A stretch of 64,000 nucleotides of DNA. Source: Przewalskia tangutica (lineage: Eukaryota; Streptophyta; Magnoliopsida; Solanales; Solanaceae). The stretch is from assembly GCA_029844215.1 (NCBI GenBank), contig CM056729.1:8432001-8496000 (forward strand). Reading direction: 5' to 3'. Within the stretch, counting starts at the first letter, position 1. Every line of letters starts with the position of its first letter. Position numbers and translations under genes: made by a program. Below are positions 56,373 through 64,000 of this stretch, one piece after another. The notes beneath the pieces are model-generated. The model ran no database searches and was not told the origin of the DNA. It worked only from the letters and a program-made list of their open reading frames with translations.

Positions 56373-59300
56373 ATGGCTAGACACGGGTGCTACCTGTCAC
56401 ATTTATTCCAATAAAGATTCCTTCTTCACATATACACCAGTCACAGATAAAAAATTATTCATGAGCAATAATTCTTCTTCAGAGGTGCTGAGAGTAGGAA
56501 AGGTGACCCTAAAGATGACGTCCGGAAATGAGCTAATTCTGAAGGAAGTGATGCATGTCCCAGAAATTCAAAGAAATTTAATTTCTGGACCTTTGTTAGT
56601 AAATGCTGGTTTTAGGCTAGTATTGGAGGCTAACAAGTTTGTAATCACTAAGAATGGAACCTTTGTAGGAAGGGGTTCGTCTGTGAATGCCTCTTTAAGT
56701 TCAATGTTGCACCTGTAATGCCTTTTGTTTCAACTATCAATAAAATTGCACCTTCTACTTACTTGATTGAGTCATCTAATTTATGACATCATAGATTAGG
56801 GCATGTTAACTATCAATCTATCCAAATATTGGTAAAGATGGAATTATTGTCGTCTATCGACATAAACCCTCAACGTAAGTGTGAGGTGTGCGTAGAGGCA
56901 AAACTTTCCAAGAGTCACTTTAGATCCGTCGAAAGGGAAATCGCTCTTCTAGAACTTATACACATTGATATATGTGATTTGAAGTTCGCTCAAACTAGAG
57001 GGGGAACAAGTACTTTGTGACTTTCATAGATGATGGCACAAAGTTTTGTTACTTTTACTTACTAAAAGTAAAGATGAATCCTTTGGAGCATTCAAACGCT
57101 ACAAAGCAGAAGTTGAGAACCAACTAAGCGGACAGATTAAAACAATCTGTAGCGATAGAGGGGGACAATATGTAGTGTCTTTTGAAGAATTTTGTACCCA
57201 GTCGGGTATAGTTCATTAGACAACGACTCCTTACTCACCTCAATCAAACGGTGTGGCTGAATGCAAGAACATAACACTAAAGAAAATGATGAATGCTTTA
57301 CTCATTAATTCAGGCCTTCCCCAACACATGTGGGGAAAAGTTGTCCTTACCGCAAATAAGATTCTTAATAGAGTCTCACACAAAGGTAAGGACAAGACTC
57401 CATATGAGTTATGGAAATGAAAGAAACATACCTACAAGTATTTGAGGCCAAGGTAAAAGTACCTATGCCAAAGCAGGTCAAAATTAGATCTAAGACTGTG
57501 GATTGCATATTCATCGGATATGCCAATAACAGTAGTGCTTATCGCTTCATAGTGCATAAGTCGGATCATCCGGACATTTATGAAGGTACGATCATAGAAT
57601 CAAGGAACGCATGGTTCTTTGAAGACATGTTTCCATACAAGGAAATCAACATAACCTCTGGCAAATGAAGTTATGATCAAAATTCTGAGGATCAAGGAGT
57701 CGATGACTACCTAGATCCAAACGGTTCAGATCTAGTGAATTCTGAAATGGCTGATTATCCGGATTTCGAGAATCCATTCTCGTGACTTGGAAGATTCGGA
57801 AGATGGAACGAGGAAGCAAAAGGTCCCGGAAGTACAAGTCCTTCGGTCCAGACTTCGAAGCTTATTGGTTCAGAATGAACCACGGACAATCGCCAAAATA
57901 TTGTCAACTCCAGAAGCACCGCTCTGGAAGAAAGGTTTAGAAAGTGAGATAGAATCCATCCTGTATAACCACACCTGGGAGTTGGTTGAACTTCCCCCGG
58001 AACATAAACTGTTGGGTTGTAAGTGGATCCTTAAATGGAAGTTAAAGGCAGATGGATCTATCGATAAGTACAAAGCTAGGTTAGTAGTCAAGGGCAATCG
58101 CCATAAGGAGGGCCTTGATTACTTCGACACTTACGCTTTGGTGTCAAGAATGACATCCATATGTATGTTCATAGCCATCGCCGCCTTGCGGGATCTTGAA
58201 ATACATCAAATGGATGTTAAGACTGTCTTCCTAAATTGTGATTTGGAAGAAGAAATATATATGGATCAACCCGAGGGGTATGTGGTTCCAGGACAAGAGA
58301 CAAAGTGTGTCGGCTTGTCAAATCATTGTATGGGCTGAAACAGGCCCCTAAACAATGGCACGAGAAGTTTTATAGTACTCTACTATCAAAAGGGTTCGTC
58401 ATTAATGGAGGTGACAAATGTGTCTACATGAAAGGAAATGTCGAATCCTTCGTCATGATATGCCTTTATGTACATGACTTGTTGATCACTGGAAGCAGTT
58501 CTGGGATAATCCTAGAGACTAAAAACATGTTAAAAAAGTGTGTTGACATGAAAGATATGGGCATTGCAGATGTCATCTTAGGGATCAAGATCTCTAAGAC
58601 ATCTAATGGACTGGTCTTATCTCAATCTCACTACATCAAGGATTTACTGAAGAAATTTGGGATGTTTGACAGTTCACCGGTATCGACACCATTGGATATA
58701 AGTCAAAAGATTGACAAACATCTTGGTACGCCTGTACGTCAGGAGCGATATGCGCAGGTGATTGGTAGTCTGATGTATATCACAAACTGCACTCGACCTG
58801 ATATCGCTCATGCAGTCAATAAATTGGCTAGGTTCACTCGAAATCCAAGTGAGGATCATTGGAAAGCGTTGAACAGGGTACTACGGTTCCTAAAGTTCAC
58901 GATAAATTTCGGGTTACACTATTCGAGGTATCTAGAAGTACTAGAGGGGTACAGCGATGCAAACTGGATATCTGATAGTGACGACATCAAGTCCACCAGC
59001 GGATATATTTTTACAATCGGTGGTGGAGATGTGTCTTGGAAATCCTCTAGGCAAACTCTTATTTCCCGATCCACGATGAAGTCTGAATTTATCGCTTTAG
59101 ATAAAGCGGGAGAGGAAGCTGAGTGGCTTCATGGTTTTCTAGAGGATGTCCCGTGTTGGGATAAATCCGTGTCTTCTGTAATGATCCACTGCGATAGTCA
59201 GTCGGATCTAGGAACGACACAAAGTTCAATATATAACGGTAAGTCTCGTCATATTCGACGGAGACATGAGTCTGTTAGGAAGTTAATCACCTCGAGTATT

Positions 59301-59416
59301 ATTTCCACTGATTACATAAAATTTAAGAAAAATATCGCAGATCCTTGACGAGGGGAATACCCAAAGATCAGTTGTTCTGCCTGTCTAGGGGAATAGGCTT
59401 AAAACCCAAACAATAG
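56373..59416 (+). pseudogene. Pol of 6.8 kb copia element
   Basis: Protease active site 'WLDTGATCHI' (56374-56403, preceded by a stop); integrase zinc-finger region ending 'CEVCVEAKLSKSHF' (56880-56925); integrase core with 'CSDRGGQY' (57150-57175) and 'NGVAECKN' (57250-57275). RT begins 57787 ('LGCKWILKWKLKADGSIDKY'), frameshifts near 58305 and continues to 59348 through RNase H. The RT catalytic box reads YVHD instead of YVDD (58471-58482), losing one catalytic aspartate. A single missing base near 59347 displaces the last 22 codons, which are intact in the relic ending at 38098. Confidence 0.88.
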
Positions 59417-60036
59417 GAACCGATATAGTGGACACCCAACCTTACAGACTGGAGATCCCAGGAATAAAGTTCAATGGGAAAACTAAACTGTAAAGGTTCC
59501 GTGAGAGCTTCGGTGGAAGCAAGAGCACTTCGGATAATGTGTCTTTCTTAAGAAACATAATCCAAGACCGTTCCCGTGATAGACAAAAGTTCTACCTGTA
59601 AGAGGGGTAAAGGATAAATTTCCAAACCTTTAATGATCCTCAATAATTGAGGTTAGGTTGGAGAAATTTTTAATGGTTCCTAACGCTTGTGTAGCGAGGT
59701 ATTACATGATACCTTGTAGGAGACCACCTATTTAAGTGCGAGGACAGACCGCCTCAAATGAGCACACTTAAGAATCTAAGGGTGTCCATGGCCCACGATG
59801 GACAAAACACTAGAAAGATTGAGTAGGAAAGGTGTTGTGTTGGTACCATTGTCTTGACATATACTAAACACTGACGGTTCAAGACATCACGTTCACCGCA
59901 CAGTAAATATGTCAGATGGTATTCTACTATGGAAGAGTCAAAGCTCCGGCTACCTCTCCAGATTCGATATCGATCCGCCAAGTGATTTCTCGAAAGGCAC
60001 CGTGTGCGTGCGCTAAAATCTCTTCCTATAGGGGAT
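59417..60036 (+). other. 3' UTR of the copia element
   Basis: 620 bases with no coding potential but strongly conserved between this copy, 38099-38717, and in reverse orientation 63464-64000. This suggests functional RNA sequence (packaging, export or plus-strand priming). It ends with the purine tract before the LTR at 60037. Confidence 0.7.
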
Positions 60037-61003
60037 TGTTGGAAATTTACTAAATGTGAAATAAATTAATCCTATTAATTATGACTCGAACAGTTGTGGC
60101 CCTGCACGTCGGAAACATGATTTTCACACACGTGCACATAAAGTGTCATTGATCGTAATTTCCTTAAGTAGAAGAGATATTAGTACGTATACGAATTGTT
60201 TGAGACGTAAGATAATAGATGGTTATTGTTCAAATAACAATGGTTTTATGTTGGTGAACAAATGTAAGACATGTGTAATGTCTAAAAGATGAAACGAGTC
60301 TGAAATACCGCGGCGCTAGGCTGCAGGGCCACGGCGCCTGCCGCGCCTGAAACTCTCTAAAGTTTCGGCACCGCGGTGCCAGGCTACAGGGTCGCGGTGC
60401 CGGTCGGCGCCATGGCGCAGTCCACTGGCGTCGTGCGCCGAAACTCTCTGAAGTTTCACGCCGGCGCCACGTCTTCAGGCCACATGACGCTTCGCACCGT
60501 TGGAAGATGGACGAAAACTATTTTTTGGGCTGACTTTGGAGCATTTATTTTCCATTATTTGGCTCATGAATTCAGTCATTATTTGGCTGAATTATTACTC
60601 CACATTCATGGTCATTACTTGGTCTTTATTGGCCATTACTTGGCTATGTGGAAGACCATCTTCTCTACACTATAAAATGAAGCCTTGGGCTCATTTGCAA
60701 ATACACTTTACACTCAACAATTTTCTGAAATTGTCTTCATCTCTTGCAATCACAAACACTTAAAGATCTTTCTTCCAAAACAAACACTTGAGTTCCCTTT
60801 GCTAATTTGTTTGATTGCTGTTTTATCTTGGGAGATAAGTTGTCATCACAATCGTTGAAAGGATATACGGGGTAATATATCTTTAGGATAGATCAAGAAT
60901 TTGGTCGACTCAGCAAACCCTCTTATTTGATCATTTTCAGCTTTCGTACAATTTGTTGTTGTTATATTCTCATTTCCTTTATTTTCACACTTTGTTTCCC
61001 ACA
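60037..61003 (+). repeat. 3' LTR of the copia element
   Basis: 967 bp starting TGTTGGAAAT. It differs from the 5' LTR mainly by the enlarged GC-rich cassette (60300-60475), which contains the perfect palindrome GGCACCGCGGTGCC at 60367-60380. Confidence 0.95.
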
Positions 61004-61008
61004 ATAGA

Positions 61009-62364
61009 TTCTTTAGAATTTACTTTTTGTTTTAATAGACACCCTTCTATCATATAAATTCTAGTAACACTTCTTCATTTCAACCCTCCAATTTTAATTT
61101 TATGAGTAACATCATCTATCATTTCATTATTTTGAATGGTGTGCCAAAAAATCTATATAATTTATATTTTGTTACCGCAATATAATTTCGTTTGTCTCGC
61201 ATCAACTTGGCTTTTCGCATGCTGGCTAAATTTTCAGTTCATGTATCTAGTCTTATTTATTTTTACTTAAAACTCTTAATCTCTAAAGTACTTCTCTCCG
61301 TAATTTAAGCTTATGGTTAACACCTTCGTTGGTTTCACAAATTACCACAATTAATATAGTTATCAAATACATAGGCCAAGTGAACTCATTTTGTATTGGG
61401 TTGGTTGGCTCATTCATAACTAAGTTAAATAGGTGGAGGCCCAATGTCGATCCCTATTGTAGATTTGTAGTGGTATTACACGAAATGATGCGTTGTATTT
61501 TTTACTACAATTCTCACACTAGTAACGACTCCTTTATATATGTTCTTTGTAGTATTTATTAGTTAACTGAATTAATACTAATTTACAAAAGAAAAGGAGA
61601 AAACAAAGCTCTTGAAAGTGAAAGATCAGAAAATGAAAATATAATTAATTACAAGCGATAAATGTGGAAACTATAATGATATTAAAAATAGCCAAGGCAG
61701 AAAGCTAGTAAACGATTACATCTAATGGTGCAAATGGCTAAATTGACTATAGAGAGATGTGTAAATTAACAACGCAATTAGTTTTTCGTTTTTTTTTTGT
61801 ATGCATCTATTTATTTTTGCTGTTTGTGTGTCATAGAGTCCACCTATATATAAGGGTACTCTAATTAAAACTCACTAGGGTAAATATAATAATTTTAATT
61901 AATTATTATCATTAACCTTTGTTATTCTATATGAGTATACAGTGCATAATTAAAAGATACGAGAGATAGAAATTACATTCTAAACACGCACTGTCTCTAC
62001 TGCAAAAGCATTAGGATTTAGACTATGACATAGGAGGCTGTTCAGAACATGACAACCACAATCGCTAGTGACTCCACCCGCAATTTATTCACGTCTTCTA
62101 CTTTCGTTAAACGAAAAACCTATAATTTTTCCGTTATATATTAATGCAACATCTATTTATGTGTTCCTTCACTATTAGTCATGCTATTAATTAACTTTTG
62201 GTTACCTACTTCCTCAGTTCCTCTTGTTGGAGCATCGCATCCCAAAATATGCATGAAAAGATATTATTATGTAAGCTCTCCAACTCATACTAATAGTTTC
62301 TTGGATTACTACGGTTATACAATTCAATTAACCGCATATTTTATCGCAGAATATACTATAGATA
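61009..62364. other. AT-rich region, nothing recognised
   Basis: No gene, RNA or mobile-element end was identified. Short frames (61329-61562, 62181-62369) have no domain. Confidence 0.5.
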
Positions 62365-62366
62365 GA

Positions 62367-62437
<71 letters not shown>

Positions 62438-62438
62438 A
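62365..62438. repeat. (TAAA)n microsatellite
   Basis: About 18 units of the tetranucleotide, preceded by a 'gatagata' transition. Confidence 0.98.
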
Positions 62439-62639
62439 GATGATTACCTAAGCTCTAAAAGTAAAAGTGAGCCACAGGAAAGAAATAGCTATCCACGACC
62501 CTAGTATTAAAGCAAAAGAGACAAACCTGGTCCAATGATGTAACATGTTCTTTATTTCAAAAGTTTACGTGGTCCTCCATTTGGAAATATCTAATGGGAT
62601 TATTTTCACTTCATCAATCTAGTACATAAGGTAGGAAAT

Positions 62640-63463
62640 TTAGAGTAAGAAAGGTTAAGCATAACAAAACAAAGGCCGAGTCGAGAGATGCTCTCTATCT
62701 TTAAAAAAAAATTGTCCCGTATATATATGCTTTTAAGGTAATTAATAATAGTCTCTCAAAATAAAACAACAACAATCAACAATACAAAACAAGTAGGTTG
62801 ATTCTAGAGAAGAAAAGAATATTGAATAGATTGCTGAGGGAGGGGAGAATTTTGTATATTGTCTATTTTCATTCTCTATTTTTTGAACTGAATAGAAGGG
62901 TTTTATTTATTAAGAAGGAGGAGGGCGTTACTGACTGTTGAAGTTAGTTCGTTGTAACATTTGGTCATCTCTGAAACTTTCAGGTCCAAAGTGTAAATAA
63001 GAAATATTTCAGGGACCAAAAAGAAAATTCCGGAAGATAGCCCGTGACTCGAACCCATCCCGGACCGGACAGGCGGGCGGCGACGGCGCACGTGTGAGGC
63101 TTAGCCCCAAATCCAAGCTCACCTAGGTCCTCCTTCTTCTAAACACATGAGTTACCCCTTGGGGTCCCAAACCCTTACTCAAAATTAGAGTTTATATAAT
63201 GCTCAAACCTTTCATCTTCTACCTATGTGGGAGATTTGTTATTTGGACAAAACAATCCATCTATTCATGTCTCAAACACCTTACTCTGTGTACCAATATA
63301 TCTTTCATTGCTTAACGAAATTTGATGATACTTGACACTAATATTATCTACTCATTTAGTAGATTAGGTATGTGCGAAGAAATAATGTTTTTGACATACG
63401 ACCCACGTGTTTAAGTCACTAAAGACGGGAAAAATTCAATCCCACATAGTTAAATTTCCAACA
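62640..63463 (-). mobile_element. 3' LTR of a minus-strand copia element
   Basis: On the minus strand it starts TGTTGGAAATTTA at 63463, like the LTRs at 54159 and 60037, and shares with them a late leader phrase ('ttgattgttgttgttttatt', 'gggacaat', 'ctcgactcggc'). A TATA box lies at plus 63191-63198. A GC-rich patch (63055-63090) lies downstream of the TATA box here, unlike the other copies. The distal end near 62640 is approximate. Confidence 0.75.
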
Positions 63464-64000
63464 ATCCACTCTTCAAAGAGAATTGGTGCACATAAGGTGT
63501 CAAAGTTTAGCAATCTTTCAGTTGAAAGATATTGTATCAGGAAAGGTAGCTTTTGACTTTGAACCTTCTTTAGCTGATTACAAACGGATTTACTTACTGC
63601 GCGGTGAACGATGATGTCTTGAACCGTCAGTGTTTAGTGTAAACCAAGACAATGATATCAACACAATGACTCTCCTTATTCATTTATTTTTATAGTTTTA
63701 TCCGTTGTGGCCATGATCAACTCATGGATTCTTAAGTGCGTACATTTGAAACGGCATGTCTTCGCGCCTAAATAGGTGATCTCCTATAAGGTATCCTGAT
63801 ATACCCCACTCGCAAGTGTTATGAATCATTAAAAGTTTTAAAAACTTATCTTTTACCCATTATGCATGTAGCACTTAATGTCTATCGCGGGAACATCTTT
63901 GGAATTATATTTCTTTAAAGAATAATAATCTGAAGTGCTCTTACTTCAAGTGAAGTGCTAAAAATGAACCTCTACATTTTAGTTTTTAACCAAATTCTTG
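63464..64000 (-). mobile_element. 3' UTR of a minus-strand copia element, runs off window
   Basis: The reverse complement matches 59500-60036 ('gaacggttcaagacatca'-type wording around 63615-63640, 'cattcttaagtgcg'-type text near 63730). Purine-rich 'agagtggat' abuts the LTR start. The pol gene would lie beyond 64000. Confidence 0.8.

Larger units (their letters stand above)
54159..61003 (+). mobile_element. Complete Ty1/copia element, 6.8 kb, TSD ATAGA
   Basis: 5' LTR 54159-55050 (892 bp), 3' LTR 60037-61003 (967 bp), TSD ATAGA (54154-54158 and 61004-61008). Both LTRs begin TGTTGGAA and end CCCACA. A purine tract 'ataggggat' precedes the 3' LTR. No initiator-Met primer site is visible after the 5' LTR (sequence 'agcttaagataatattcgct'), so the primer is unresolved. 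Gag-pol has several frameshifts. A 620-base 3' UTR follows pol. The family has relics at 4506, 37757-39620 and about 62640-64000. Confidence 0.95.

Overview
This is a nuclear window from a flowering plant, most likely a member of the Solanaceae. The main clues are a class II floral-type defensin that carries a C-terminal acidic prodomain, short interspersed elements that look like the solanaceous TS and SolS families, and plant Ty1/copia and Ty3/gypsy retrotransposons. Only two host genes are well supported: a two-exon defensin gene at 12626-13309 (minus strand, broken by a frameshift as given) and an intronless ATL-type RING-H2 ubiquitin ligase at 40290-40739 (plus strand). A possible first exon of a second small secreted protein lies at 14986-15094 (minus).

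Almost everything else is nested mobile DNA. From left to right: LTR ends (1-2942); a block duplicated at 2943-4420 and 15130-15968, whose left copy has gained a SINE and a Harbinger-type MITE; a truncated Ale-type copia element split by a hAT element (4711-7918); a solo LTR inside an LTR relic (7919-9714); the defensin region; a second solo LTR inside a gypsy-type LTR relic (15969-18869); then a complete 12.7 kb large-LTR element without coding capacity (19121-31788) inserted into an older LTR of the same superfamily. Next comes a minus-strand non-autonomous element whose 217-codon ORF was split by a 2.6 kb solo LTR (33310-37685). It is fused to a copia relic (37757-39620), followed by the ATL gene, TS-type SINEs, a third LTR family as a solo LTR (41523-42902), and a cluster of SINEs and MITEs (43160-47190). 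The right end holds a complete Ale-type copia element on the minus strand (48835-53712), a complete 6.8 kb copia element on the plus strand (54159-61003), and the end of another minus-strand copia element running off the window (about 62640-64000).

Target site duplications (TSDs) were read directly for the three complete LTR elements and four solo LTRs, so those boundaries are firm. The recurring unexplained signal is a GC-rich cassette built around the palindromic word GGCRCCGCGGYGCC. It appears in unrelated retrotransposon families, usually just upstream of the LTR TATA box, and once inside a pol coding linker. No operon-like or CRISPR-like structure is present. The genes here do not form a pathway; the window is best read as a gene-poor, transposon-dense interval holding a defence-peptide gene and a ubiquitin-ligase gene.
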